Numbered from the stretch's first letter, positions 27,431 through 36,745 are shown. The stretch: DNA of 46,895 nt from Bacteroidales bacterium (GCA_009881065.1 WXFE01000163.1:1-46895), one strand, 5' to 3'. A program made the numbers and translations. The notes: generated by a model not told the origin, from the sequence alone.

Positions 27431-28360
27431 ATGAAGAGTGGTTTATACATATCAATTCTCCTTGCATTGGTGCTTGCGCTGCCGGTTGACGGACAGCAGG
27501 TGCCTGTGACCAGCCAGTATCTCACCAATGGTCTGGTGATCAATCCGGCTTATGCAGGTACCCGCGAGGTGCTGAGCGCCAATCTCTCATACCGCAAGCA
27601 GTGGGCACGTATAAACGGCGCCCCGCAGTTCCAGACACTCTCACTGCACAGCCCGGTAAACAAGAAGGAGAGAGTATCACTCGGATTGATGACTGACTAT
27701 CTCACATACGGAGTGACAAAGGATGTGGGTATATATGGTTTCTACGCTTACAGCATAAGGTATGGCCATGGAAAGCTCTCAATGGGCCTCAAGGCTGGCT
27801 TTGACCTCAGCAACACCAATTACAACCGTCTGCGGTTCCCTGACGGTAACCCTGCTGATCCTCTGCTCTCGGGAGACATGAAGTACTCACTCCCCAATAT
27901 GGGAGTCGGATTCTATTATTATACTGAAAAATACTTCGTGGGATTGTCAGTACCATCACTGCTGACCTATAAGAGGGACGAGGCTGATCAGTTCAGTGTG
28001 ACTCCTGACTATTCCCTGTTCAGGACATATCTCACTGCAGGTACCCTGGTCAGGGTTGCTGATATGTTTAAGGTAAAGCCTTCGGTACTAATCAGGTATT
28101 CAATGCATGAGCCCCTGGAAGTTGATCTGAATGCAAATCTGATCTTTGCTGACATGCTTTGGTTTGGATGTTCATTCAGAATTGCAGAGAAGGCAGCAGT
28201 AGCCCTCCTTGACCTGCAGGTCACACCTCAGCTTAAAGTAGGATACTCATTTGATTATCAGCTTGGTCATCTGAATAATTACACATCCGGTACACATGAG
28301 GTGTCACTGAGGTATGAGTTTGCTTTTGCCGTAACCGCAACATCGCCAAGGTATTTCTGA
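27431..28360 (+). CDS. PorP/SprF-family type IX secretion outer-membrane protein
   Basis: Outer-membrane beta-barrel protein of 309 aa. The ATG at 27431 gives the signal peptide MKSGLYISILLALVLALPVDGQ; an in-frame extension to 27377 overlaps the cargo gene and is unlikely. The family hallmark at the mature N-terminus is SQYLTNGLVINPAYAGTREV, followed by RKQWARINGAPQFQTLSLHS. Barrel strands (GLKAGFDLSNTNYNRLRF, PNMGVGFYYYTEKYFVGLSV, YSFDYQLGHLNNYTSGTHEV) and the terminal SLRYEF also fit. Members help secrete or anchor T9SS type B cargo. The start codon lies one base after the cargo stop, with AGGAG just upstream, so the pair is almost certainly co-translated. Confidence 0.92.
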   Translation: MKSGLYISILLALVLALPVDGQQVPVTSQYLTNGLVINPAYAGTREVLSANLSYRKQWARINGAPQFQTLSLHSPVNKKERVSLGLMTDYLTYGVTKDVGIYGFYAYSIRYGHGKLSMGLKAGFDLSNTNYNRLRFPDGNPADPLLSGDMKYSLPNMGVGFYYYTEKYFVGLSVPSLLTYKRDEADQFSVTPDYSLFRTYLTAGTLVRVADMFKVKPSVLIRYSMHEPLEVDLNANLIFADMLWFGCSFRIAEKAAVALLDLQVTPQLKVGYSFDYQLGHLNNYTSGTHEVSLRYEFAFAVTATSPRYF

Positions 28361-28364
28361 AAAC

Positions 28365-29810
28365 ATGGTGAGAATTCTGAAACATATTGCTGTAGCGGGT
28401 TTTTTCCTTTTCGTCACTATCGCTTTACTGAGCGGACAGGCGAAGGGAACCTTTGAGGTTGTGCGTATCTCAGAAATCAGTTCCTCTTCTGATGATATGG
28501 CCCCGGTGATAATGAGTGACGGAATCCTGTTCTGCTCCAACAGGAAGACCAATCCATTCTTTACCAAGAAAAACCTTGAGGGAGTCAGGCTTTATGAGCT
28601 TTATTTTGCCCCTTTCAACGAGGAGGGTGAGCCTCACTCCCCTGTCCGGTTCGCACCCGGTCTTATCAGGGATGCAAACATTGGTCCGGCCTCTGTGACA
28701 ACTGACGGCAACACTATGTGGTTCACCCGCAATAACAGCGAAGGCCGCCGGCTGGGGAAAAAACAGCCCAACAGGCTCGGCATCTATAGTGCCAGACGTT
28801 CCGGGTCGCAATGGACTGATATCACCCCCTTTGAATACAATAACCCTGAGTACAACTTGTCATTCCCGTATGTTTCGGCAGACAACAGGTATCTGTTTTT
28901 CTGTTCTGACATGCCGGGAGGAGTGGGCAGTTATGATATCTACATGTGTGAGAATGTTAACGGGCGCTGGACCAAACCTGAAAATCTTGGCCCGGTTGTC
29001 AACAGCAGTGATGCCGAGATACATCCATTCCTACACAGTTCCGGGAGGCTCTACTTTGCTTCCGACAGGCCCGGAGGCAAGGGAGGGCTTGATATTTGGT
29101 ATTCAAGCCTGATTTACGGTTCATGGACAAAACCGATAGCAATGGATGAACCGGTGAATTCGGCAGCTGACGACTTTGCCTTTTACGCTGCCCAGGGCGG
29201 AATGCAGGGCTATTTTACCTCAAACCGCCACAATTTCAATGATGATATTTACAGTTTCGAATCAACCATCATCAGATGGCCGGCCTGCGATTCGATTCAG
29301 AAAAACAGCTACTGTTTTGAGTTCATAGAGGAGAATGCACTAAAACATGATACCATTGATAAAGGTTTCAGGTGGGAGTGGGACTTCGGTGACGGGACAA
29401 GAGCCACAGGTATAACCGCAGATCACTGCTTCAGCGGTCCGGGAATATATGATGTCAGCCTTGACATTGTGAACCTTATTACCGGGGGCATTGAGAAACG
29501 CCTTGCTTCCTATGAACTTGAAATTACTGATATTGAGCAGCCCGTTATCACCAGCCCGGATACTGTCACAGCCGGAGAAGCGTTGATCCTTAATGCAGAT
29601 GACACTTACCTGCCAGGGATAAAGATAGACCGCTACTACTGGAATTTCGGGGATGAGACTGTTGCAACCGGACTGGAAGTATCGAAGATATTTACCATTC
29701 CGGGTAGATATAATATTCAGCTGATAGTCAGTTCAGCACCTGACGCCAGGGGAGTTGTGCGTGAGTTCTGTGTCTGCAAGGATATTGAAGTATCAGCGAA
29801 TGTAAAATGA
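28365..29810 (+). CDS. Exported PD40 beta-propeller protein with two PKD domains
   Basis: 481 aa with a signal peptide (MVRILKHIAVAGFFLFVTIALLSGQ). Residues about 35-300 carry PD40/WD40-like propeller repeats, recognisable by ILFCSNRK, MWFTRNN, YLFFCSDMPGGVGSYDIYMC, LYFASDRPGGKGGLDIWY and GYFTSNRHNFNDDIY. Two PKD domains follow (WEWDFGDGTRATG near 345-355 and YYWNFGDETVATG near 430-440). Related T9SS-linked PD40 proteins often end in an OmpA-like peptidoglycan-binding domain; this one has none. It lies 4 bases after the PorP/SprF gene. I infer an envelope scaffold for the secreted or anchored complex. Confidence 0.75.
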   Translation: MVRILKHIAVAGFFLFVTIALLSGQAKGTFEVVRISEISSSSDDMAPVIMSDGILFCSNRKTNPFFTKKNLEGVRLYELYFAPFNEEGEPHSPVRFAPGLIRDANIGPASVTTDGNTMWFTRNNSEGRRLGKKQPNRLGIYSARRSGSQWTDITPFEYNNPEYNLSFPYVSADNRYLFFCSDMPGGVGSYDIYMCENVNGRWTKPENLGPVVNSSDAEIHPFLHSSGRLYFASDRPGGKGGLDIWYSSLIYGSWTKPIAMDEPVNSAADDFAFYAAQGGMQGYFTSNRHNFNDDIYSFESTIIRWPACDSIQKNSYCFEFIEENALKHDTIDKGFRWEWDFGDGTRATGITADHCFSGPGIYDVSLDIVNLITGGIEKRLASYELEITDIEQPVITSPDTVTAGEALILNADDTYLPGIKIDRYYWNFGDETVATGLEVSKIFTIPGRYNIQLIVSSAPDARGVVREFCVCKDIEVSANVK

Positions 29811-29826
29811 TTATTGAAGGAGAAAG

Positions 29827-30813
29827 ATGAGAGTAAATCGCTTAAGACTGTCGCTTTTAGCACTTGTTGTTATGGCTGCCCCTGTGGTGCTGAGAGCCCA
29901 GGAAGTACCGGGCCCTGACGAGAACATTCCGTTCCTGATAACCTTTGGCAGGGATGGAAGCACTTCATGGGGAGATGATGACTTTTCACAGACATTCTTC
30001 TTTGCCCTGCCGAAAGATTACAAGGATCCGTTCTACATAAGGGTGTATGACCCCGATGTTGGCGGGAAGACAGATGAACTCAACAATTTCTGGGATACCC
30101 GGATGGTCTACTCAATTTATGGTGGGAAGGGCTGCTACACTGATCCGGATGCAAACGGAATTGACCCGAAAGGCAATTACAAGAGTGGAACGCTGCTGGC
30201 AACCCGTACATTCGGGATGGACAACAGGTATGACGAACAGTGGTTTACCTTCGGACCTTTCAACCCGGCTGACGGTGAGTATTACCCCAAGTTCCTGAGC
30301 AATATCTTCAAGATCATCTGTGACGGTGTCTCAGGTGATGACGGCAACCTTTACAAGTATGCCCTCTCGAGGAGACCTGACGCCAACGTGCCTATTGACG
30401 GCGCAAATGCCTTTACCTATGAATACACTTTCAGGTTGTGGAACAACAATGACACATCATTTGTCTCCCATATCTATCCGTTTATTGACAGTGGCTGTAT
30501 ATGGGTACAGCAGAGAAATTTCGACTGGGACAATGACGGCCATGCCATGGTGGTATCCGTTGAAAGAAAGGGGCAGATGATCCCGATTTCAGGCGAAAAT
30601 GAATGGGCAACATCAAAAATACAAATCTATGAGGGAGAGATAGGAAAGTCACTTGACTTCCGCTTTTACAAGAGACGTGACGAGCTGGTTAAAAACAACA
30701 ATGTGGTGGTATCTGTTCAGAACCAGTATGGAGAGAATCTCCCGTTCTTCAGCGCACCGATCGGAGGAGTTCCCGTATATAAACCACGTATAAAGGTAGT
30801 ACCCAAAAAGTAA
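29827..30813 (+). CDS. Secreted protein of unknown function in the T9SS operon
   Basis: 328 aa with a signal peptide (about 1-24, ending VLRAQ). The mature part opens with a distinctive FLITFGRDGSTSWGDDDFSQ followed by TFFFALP, then FYIRVYDPDVGGKTDE and an acidic, Gly/Asn-rich stretch (YTDPDANGIDPKGNYKSG) that looks suited to bind metal. Later segments (FTYEYTFRLWNNNDTSF, AMVVSVERKGQMI, LDFRFYKRRDEL) suggest beta-sandwich folds. There are no lipobox, membrane segments or sorting domain. I do not recognise a named family. A good AAGGAG ribosome site precedes the start, and the next gene begins 2 bases after its stop, so it belongs to the operon. Confidence 0.7.
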   Translation: MRVNRLRLSLLALVVMAAPVVLRAQEVPGPDENIPFLITFGRDGSTSWGDDDFSQTFFFALPKDYKDPFYIRVYDPDVGGKTDELNNFWDTRMVYSIYGGKGCYTDPDANGIDPKGNYKSGTLLATRTFGMDNRYDEQWFTFGPFNPADGEYYPKFLSNIFKIICDGVSGDDGNLYKYALSRRPDANVPIDGANAFTYEYTFRLWNNNDTSFVSHIYPFIDSGCIWVQQRNFDWDNDGHAMVVSVERKGQMIPISGENEWATSKIQIYEGEIGKSLDFRFYKRRDELVKNNNVVVSVQNQYGENLPFFSAPIGGVPVYKPRIKVVPKK

Positions 30814-30815
30814 TC

Positions 30816-33800
30816 ATGTCAGGAAGATTCAGATATTCAATTGCAGTAATATGTATTGTTTGTGTAAATGTGCTGCATCCGTTTGGTTCATCTGCACAAA
30901 CGTACAGTTTCCGTACCTATGATGAGTATACCGGCCTGCCGGGTACCTGGCTGACTGTGATAGCGCAGGACAGAAGCGGCCTTCTCTGGATGGGAGTTGA
31001 CACTGGCCTCTACCGTTATGACGGCTTCTCATTTCATCATATGCCATTTCCTGATACCCTGCCGCGGGGTAACGTGAGCGCCCTCTTCTGTGACCGGAAG
31101 GGAACGATGTGGGTGGGAATGAATGATGGCTCGCTCTTCACCTGGAACATGACAGGAGGATTGAAGAGAATGATGCTGGAGGATAGTGACAGAATCAACC
31201 GGATAACAGGCAGCCCTGACGGCAAGGTTTGGATAGTCACGCAGACCAGCGGGATTATCATTGCTGCCCCCGGTGGTGATGAAAAAATCACCAGGATGAT
31301 GTTGCCCGATGATATGACTCTGTTTGACATCGCCTTTGCCGGTAACGGAACATTTCTTGCTGCAACGCAAAATAATCTGCATCTCTGTGCTGCTGAGGGT
31401 GATAAGGCGGTCAGCAGGCTCACCTTCCCCGAACTTGACTATACATGGATTCAGACTGTTGTCCGGATGGATGATGACACCTGGTTCGCCGGTACTGACA
31501 ACATGGGCCTGTGGATGATCAGCAGGAGCGGTGACTCAATAAATGCCAGGAGTGTGGGTGACACCCTCTTCATGAACACGAACATCCCGGCACTCAATGC
31601 CGGGCCGGAAAGGACGCTGACCATTGCCACAAAGGAGTTGGGGGCAGTAAAGGTTAAGTTCAGCGCTGACTTCAGTGAGATGTTCATCACCGGGAGATAT
31701 GATGTCACTTCAGGTCTCCCTGACAACAACGTTCGCACCATTTTTACCGACCGGGAAGAAAACCTTTGGATAGGGCTATATACCAGTGGCCTGGCTGCAG
31801 TCACAACCAACGCCTTTACCTTCTGCAGGCCGGAGAGTGACAAGGAAATCACCTATATTGGCCGGGCCGGCACACAGGTGGTTGCCGGAACCAGGAGCGG
31901 GCTTTTTGACTTCGATCCGCTTACCGGAAACTTTACAAGGTACCGTAATATTGCTGCAAGAACGGGCGGGTCAGGCATTACCTCTTGGTCTGCCGATGAC
32001 CCCGGAAATATATGGATAGGAACAGCGGGAGACGGTTTGTGGCTGATGAAGCCCGACGGGAACCTGAAACAGTTCTATCGTTCCGGCAGCCCGGGACGCA
32101 ATCATATCAATTCCGTAGCCGTGGAGAATAATAATGTCTGGCTCGGAACCAGTGATGGAGTAGTGCTGCTTGACAGGGAGACGGGAGTGCAGAAAAGTGT
32201 ATATACAACGATGGAATTGCTGCCGCACAACTTTATCTCACAGGTTGTTGTCAACCGCGACGGAGAAGTGCTGGTGGCCACAAAGAGCGACAGATTGTGC
32301 TACATACATGTGACCGGAGGGGTACGGACTGAGGGCGAGTTCATGGAGGGCAGGCTGGTTAACGATATTATCAGTATCTCTGTTGCTCATGACCGTTCTG
32401 TATGTGCCGGAACAAAAGGCAACGGGCTCTTTCTCTTTGCTGCTGACACACTTCTGAATTATACCGAGGATGACGGGTTGCTGAACAATTTCTGCTACAG
32501 CGCAATGATTGCCTCTGACGGAAGGATATGGACCGGACACCAGAAGGGATTTTCAATCATCAATCCGGCAACCGGCTCCGTAAGGTCCTATAGCACCGAC
32601 TTCGGGGTGCGGGGCGATTGTCTCTCCAATGCGCTTGCCCAGCTCCCTGACGGAACCGTATGCGTCGGAACAACAGACGGGTTGGTGGTGTACAACCCTT
32701 CACTCGAGCCTGACTCGATAATCGCACCACAGGCAGAAATCATCTCTGTGGTTATCAACAATGTCGTTTATCCCTACAGGGAGAGTTACAACCTCCCATA
32801 CAGGAAGTCATACACTGTGAAGGTAAATTATGCCGGTATCTTTCTTCGTGACCCCCTGAACGTGGTCTACCGTACCAGGCTTGACAAAGATGAACAGTGG
32901 GGTGAAATAACCGGTGACAGGTCAGTTGCCTACAGTGGTCTGCGTGACGGGCACTACCAGTTCAGTGTTGAAGCCCTGACCAGGGATGACCCCGAAAGTG
33001 CAACCATTGCATCATTTGACCTTGTAATACAAAAACCTGTTACTGACAGATGGTGGTTCTTGCTCTCGGTGCTGGCACTCATTGCCGGTGTGGTTTACAT
33101 TATTGTCAGACTTCGTGAGAGGGCCCACAGGAAACAGCGCGAATACCTCGAGAGCGAGTTGCAGAAACGTACGGCCGAAGTTAACGAGCAGAAAGAGGAA
33201 CTTGCCCAGAAAAACCTTGACATCACTGAAAGCATCAAGTATGCCAAGCGTATCCAGAGCAGCGTGCTCCCCGACATTGCCCGCCTCAACACTGTCTTCA
33301 GGGAGGCTTTCGTCTTCTTCCAGCCGCGTGATATCGTCAGCGGTGACTTCTACTGGTTTGACTGGGTAGACAAGGACCGTTTCATTGTTGTCTGCTCTGA
33401 CTCCACCGGACACGGGGTGCCGGGTGCATTCATGTCAATGATCGGTACGGCGCTGCTGCAGGATATCATTACCGTCAAAAAGATAATCAGACCCTCACAG
33501 ATTCTGCATGAGCTTGACAGGCAGATATTCTCCACCCTGAACCAGAATCAGGAACTGGAAGCATCAAATGACGGTATGGACATTGTGGTTTGCGAATTCA
33601 ATATGGCCACCAGGCAACTGGTATTCTCATCAGCTATGAGACCCGTAATATTGGTGATTGACGGAGTACAGCACTATGTAAGGGGAAACAGATCATCAGT
33701 AGGCGGTGAATCGGTTAGCGAAAAATTCTATGATGACCAGGAGTACCACCTCAGGGAGGGAGATATGGTCTTCCTCTTCACTGACGGTTACTGTGACCAG

Positions 33801-33974
33801 TTCGGGGGACCAGGGGGCAAGAAGATGAAGATCAGCCGTCTGAAGACTCTGATAGATGACATCAGCCCGATGAGCGCTGCTGATCAGTACAGGGAGGTTA
33901 AGGGCTTCTTCTTTGAATGGATGGGTGAGGGTGATCAGGTTGATGACGTCCTCTTTATGGGGATGAGAGTCTGA
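30816..33974 (+). CDS. Transmembrane two-component-type propeller fused to a SpoIIE-like PP2C phosphatase
   Basis: 1052 aa membrane signalling protein. A signal peptide (about 1-28) is followed by a large periplasmic propeller (about 30-630) of regulator-propeller repeats: LPGTWLTVIAQDRSGLLWMG, LPDNNVRTIFTDREENLWIG, NIWIGTAGDGLWLM, NVWLGTSDGVVLL. A Y_Y_Y-type domain follows (about 635-740; VNYAGIFLRDPLNVVYRTRL), then one membrane helix (WWFLLSVLALIAGVVYIIV), a coiled coil (SELQKRTAEVNEQKEELAQK) and a cytoplasmic SpoIIE phosphatase. The phosphatase motifs are YAKRIQSSVLPD, IVSGDFYWF, CSDSTGHGVPGAFMSM and FTDGYCDQFGG, which keep the metal-binding Asp residues. It should dephosphorylate a Ser/Thr phosphoprotein, classically an anti-sigma antagonist, but none is encoded in the window. 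Last gene of the operon; its TGA directly abuts the stop of the opposite gene. Confidence 0.88.
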   Translation: MSGRFRYSIAVICIVCVNVLHPFGSSAQTYSFRTYDEYTGLPGTWLTVIAQDRSGLLWMGVDTGLYRYDGFSFHHMPFPDTLPRGNVSALFCDRKGTMWVGMNDGSLFTWNMTGGLKRMMLEDSDRINRITGSPDGKVWIVTQTSGIIIAAPGGDEKITRMMLPDDMTLFDIAFAGNGTFLAATQNNLHLCAAEGDKAVSRLTFPELDYTWIQTVVRMDDDTWFAGTDNMGLWMISRSGDSINARSVGDTLFMNTNIPALNAGPERTLTIATKELGAVKVKFSADFSEMFITGRYDVTSGLPDNNVRTIFTDREENLWIGLYTSGLAAVTTNAFTFCRPESDKEITYIGRAGTQVVAGTRSGLFDFDPLTGNFTRYRNIAARTGGSGITSWSADDPGNIWIGTAGDGLWLMKPDGNLKQFYRSGSPGRNHINSVAVENNNVWLGTSDGVVLLDRETGVQKSVYTTMELLPHNFISQVVVNRDGEVLVATKSDRLCYIHVTGGVRTEGEFMEGRLVNDIISISVAHDRSVCAGTKGNGLFLFAADTLLNYTEDDGLLNNFCYSAMIASDGRIWTGHQKGFSIINPATGSVRSYSTDFGVRGDCLSNALAQLPDGTVCVGTTDGLVVYNPSLEPDSIIAPQAEIISVVINNVVYPYRESYNLPYRKSYTVKVNYAGIFLRDPLNVVYRTRLDKDEQWGEITGDRSVAYSGLRDGHYQFSVEALTRDDPESATIASFDLVIQKPVTDRWWFLLSVLALIAGVVYIIVRLRERAHRKQREYLESELQKRTAEVNEQKEELAQKNLDITESIKYAKRIQSSVLPDIARLNTVFREAFVFFQPRDIVSGDFYWFDWVDKDRFIVVCSDSTGHGVPGAFMSMIGTALLQDIITVKKIIRPSQILHELDRQIFSTLNQNQELEASNDGMDIVVCEFNMATRQLVFSSAMRPVILVIDGVQHYVRGNRSSVGGESVSEKFYDDQEYHLREGDMVFLFTDGYCDQFGGPGGKKMKISRLKTLIDDISPMSAADQYREVKGFFFEWMGEGDQVDDVLFMGMRV

Positions 33975-34496
33975 TCATTCAGGAAGGCAGGTTCCGTTTT
34001 CACCCAGCACAACTATGCATGTGGTTGCGGTGTTGCTCTCATTGCCGCTCCTGTCTTTAATCCAGAAATCGTAATAGATTGTGTCATCCGGATTGTAAAA
34101 CAGATAGAAGATAGTAACATCTATTGTACCCTTGATTATTTTGTTCTGCCCGTCCGCATCAATGTATGGTATGCGGTATTCTGAAGGGTAAAGCGGGTCT
34201 GAAGGTGCGGCAGGCTCAAAAGTGCCGTTAACTTTGCGGTACAGCCTGAAAAAGAGATTGCTCGACGGGTCAACGCCCGGTTCTATGGGCGGATTGAGCC
34301 CAAGGTCACCGTCGCCATCCTCGAAGTAAAATGTAATCTTACCTGCTTTTGCAGGATTGCCAAGTATGTCTGTAGTATCATAGATAGTGAACGCACGGAA
34401 CTCAATAGCGGGCTCCGGTGGCAGCGTCTCAACGGACCAGCAGGAAGCCATCATCAGGCCAACCATGATAACTGTTATGATAATTGCATTCTTCAT
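33975..34496 (-). CDS. Small lipoprotein with an acidic DGDGDLG motif
   Basis: 173 aa. The ATG at 34496 gives the signal peptide MKNAIIITVIMVGLMMASC with lipobox Cys19; the frame is open to 34529, but the extra 11 residues would spoil the signal. The mature part has a beta-rich domain with KITFYFEDGDGDLGLNPP, which may bind calcium, then LFFRLYRKVNG, IPYIDADGQNKIIKGTIDV and IYYDFWIKDRSGNESNTATT. I recognise similar lipoproteins across Bacteroidota without a known role. It lies 44 bases downstream of der and has its own promoter-like box, so it may be transcribed both with and without der. Confidence 0.7.
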   Translation of the reverse strand: MKNAIIITVIMVGLMMASCWSVETLPPEPAIEFRAFTIYDTTDILGNPAKAGKITFYFEDGDGDLGLNPPIEPGVDPSSNLFFRLYRKVNGTFEPAAPSDPLYPSEYRIPYIDADGQNKIIKGTIDVTIFYLFYNPDDTIYYDFWIKDRSGNESNTATTCIVVLGENGTCLPE

Positions 34497-34531
34497 ATGC
34501 AGTCTATACATCCCCGCATCAAAAATCAAAC

Positions 34532-34558
34532 CAAATGTATCTATTTTTTTCTGAAAAA
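34532..34558 (-). promoter_or_regulatory. Promoter of the small lipoprotein gene
   Basis: The minus strand reads TACATTTG at 34532-34539, an exact TAnnTTTG match, with a run of seven T (34554-34560 on this strand) at -33 distance inside the end of der. The start codon is about 36 bases downstream. Confidence 0.45.
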
Positions 34559-35845
34559 AATCCTGACCGGTACTCCGGTAAGCCTGAAGTTCTCCCTTAG
34601 CTTGTTCTCGATGAACCTTTTGTAAGGCTCCCTGATGTACTGGGGCAGGTTGCAGAAAAAGGCAAATACCGGATACTCTGCCGGGAGCTGGGTCACATAC
34701 TTTATAGTGATATGCTTTCCCTTTGTTGAAGGCGGAGGAGTTTTACCGATAATATCAAGCATCACCTCATTCAACTTCGAAGTGGAAATCTTCCTGCTCC
34801 TGTTTTCATATACGTTCGATATCAGTTCAGGCACCTTGTGAATCCTCTGCTTCGTGATTGCCGAGATGAAAACTATAGGGTAATCAATAAAAGGTGCTGT
34901 CTTTTTCCTGATCTCTTCTTCTGTCTGCTTTGCCGTGGTATGATCCTTTCCTTTCAGGTCCCACTTGTTCACCAGGACGATCACTCCCTTGTTGTTTTTC
35001 TGAATGATGCCGAGGATGCTCATATCCTGAGCCTCAAAGCCGCGGGTGGCATCTGTCAGAAGCAGGCAGAGGTCGCTCTCCTCGATGGCTCTTACCGATC
35101 TCAGTATTGAGTAGAACTCGATATCCTCATCCACCTTTGCTTTTTTTCGCAGGCCGGCAGTATCTATCAGCAGGAAACGATGGTTGAACTTATTATAGAG
35201 ACTGTGTACTGAGTCACGTGTCGTGCCCGCCACAGGGGTTACAATGTTTCTCTCCTCACCCAGAAGGGTGTTTGCGAGTGATGACTTGCCGACGTTCGGG
35301 CGGCCTACCACAGCCACCTTTGGTATATCCTCCCCCTCCTCTTCGGGTGTCTCCGGAAGGTGTTTCACCAGCTCGTCGAGCAGATCTCCGGTACCGCTTC
35401 CGTTGACCGAGCTCACCGGGAAGTAGTCTCCCAGTCCCAGACCGTAAAACTCTGCCGCTTCAAGAAGGCGTTTGTTGTTATCAACCTTGTTGACCACGAG
35501 GATCACCTTCTTCGTAACCCTCCTCAGCATTGCCGCCACTGCCTTGTCAAGCTCATGGATGCCTGTTGTCACGTCAACCATGAAGAGTATCACGTCAGCC
35601 TCGCTGATGGCAAGCTTTACCTGCCTGTTTATCTCACTCTCGAAGACATCGTCGGAGTTTTCCACGAAGCCTCCCGTGTCAACCACTGAAAAGTCCACAC
35701 CGTTCCAGGTGGCTTTTCCGTAGTGCCTGTCGCGGGTGACGCCGCTCTCCTCATTCACTATGGCCTTGCGGCTCTCCGTAAGACGGTTGAAGAGGGTTGA
35801 CTTGCCTACGTTGGGTCTTCCGACAATTGCTGCTATCTTGCTCAT
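34541..35845 (-). CDS. der: Ribosome biogenesis GTPase Der (EngA)
   Basis: Tandem-GTPase needed for maturation of the 50S subunit; cytoplasmic and ribosome-associated. Two Ras-like G domains are visible: P-loop [14 protein letters not shown] (residues 9-22), DTGG and NKVD in the first; [19 protein letters not shown] and NKWD in the second. A C-terminal KH-like domain follows ([25 protein letters not shown]-type end). The start is the ATG at 35845 (434-435 aa); a GTG two codons earlier is less likely. It lies 12 bases after era, in the same transcript. Confidence 0.97.
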   Translation of the reverse strand: MSKIAAIVGRPNVGKSTLFNRLTESRKAIVNEESGVTRDRHYGKATWNGVDFSVVDTGGFVENSDDVFESEINRQVKLAISEADVILFMVDVTTGIHELDKAVAAMLRRVTKKVILVVNKVDNNKRLLEAAEFYGLGLGDYFPVSSVNGSGTGDLLDELVKHLPETPEEEGEDIPKVAVVGRPNVGKSSLANTLLGEERNIVTPVAGTTRDSVHSLYNKFNHRFLLIDTAGLRKKAKVDEDIEFYSILRSVRAIEESDLCLLLTDATRGFEAQDMSILGIIQKNNKGVIVLVNKWDLKGKDHTTAKQTEEEIRKKTAPFIDYPIVFISAITKQRIHKVPELISNVYENRSRKISTSKLNEVMLDIIGKTPPPSTKGKHITIKYVTQLPAEYPVFAFFCNLPQYIREPYKRFIENKLRENFRLTGVPVRIFFRKK

Positions 35846-35857
35846 AAACACTAAAAT

Positions 35858-36736
35858 CTACAGATATCCGAATTTTTTCAGCATACGGGGATTGTCACGC
35901 CATTCATGAGCAACCCTTACAAACAGTTCAAGGAAGACTTTTTTCCCGAGGAACTCTTCCATCTCCTTTCTGGCAGCCGTGCCTATACGCTTGAGCATTG
36001 AGCCTTTGTGGCCGATGATTATCCCCTTCTGGCTGTCGCGGGCAACATTGATGACTGCGGCTATCCGGTTAATCTCCGGCTCTTCACGGTAACTCTCAAT
36101 CTCCACTTCCACTGAATAGGGAACCTCCTTATGGCAGGTCTCGAAAATCTTTCCCCTGATGATTTCGGTGACAAAGAAACGATCATAACGATCAGTGAGC
36201 TGATCTTCAGGGAAGTATGGAGGGCCTTCAGGGAGGCGGCTGATAATCTCCTTCAGCAAAAGGTCAGTGTTGAATCTGTTGACGGCTGACACGGGCAGCA
36301 CCGGCACGCCGGGAGCTCTCTCTCTCCACTCCTCCACGAGCTTTTCCAGATCAGACTGGTTTGTGAGGTCAATTTTGTTGATTACTATGATCTTTTGGAC
36401 GGGGGAGGCAAGTATACGGTTGAGGTGCTCACTGTGCTTTGATGCAGTCTCAACCACATCTGTCACATAGAGAATCAGGTCTGCGTCATCGAGGGCTGAT
36501 TCCACCGATCTCATCATGGCTGACTGCAGCTTGTATTTCGGGTTGAGGATACCGGGAGTGTCAGAGTAGACAATCTGGTACCCGTCGCCGTTCACGATAC
36601 CCATAATCCTGTGGCGTGTGGTCTGCGCCTTAGGGGTGGTAACCGAGAGCTTATGACCGACGAGTACGTTCATCAGTGTCGATTTCCCTACATTGGGATT
36701 GCCGAGGATATTTACAAAACCTGACCTCTGTTCCAT
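35858..36736 (-). CDS. era: GTPase Era
   Basis: GTPase that binds the 3' end of 16S rRNA during 30S maturation. 292 aa, the normal length. The G domain has P-loop [12 protein letters not shown] near residue 12, switch II DTPGI, NKID and the SAVN G5 motif. The C-terminal KH domain (about 200-292) contains RDSQKGIIIGHKGSMLKRIG, the GxxG RNA-binding loop, and ends LELFVRVAHEWRDNP. It sits between the rluB-like gene (9-base gap) and der (12-base gap), forming an rRNA-maturation cluster. Confidence 0.97.
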   Translation of the reverse strand: MEQRSGFVNILGNPNVGKSTLMNVLVGHKLSVTTPKAQTTRHRIMGIVNGDGYQIVYSDTPGILNPKYKLQSAMMRSVESALDDADLILYVTDVVETASKHSEHLNRILASPVQKIIVINKIDLTNQSDLEKLVEEWRERAPGVPVLPVSAVNRFNTDLLLKEIISRLPEGPPYFPEDQLTDRYDRFFVTEIIRGKIFETCHKEVPYSVEVEIESYREEPEINRIAAVINVARDSQKGIIIGHKGSMLKRIGTAARKEMEEFLGKKVFLELFVRVAHEWRDNPRMLKKFGYL

Positions 36737-36745
36737 GACGGGCAG

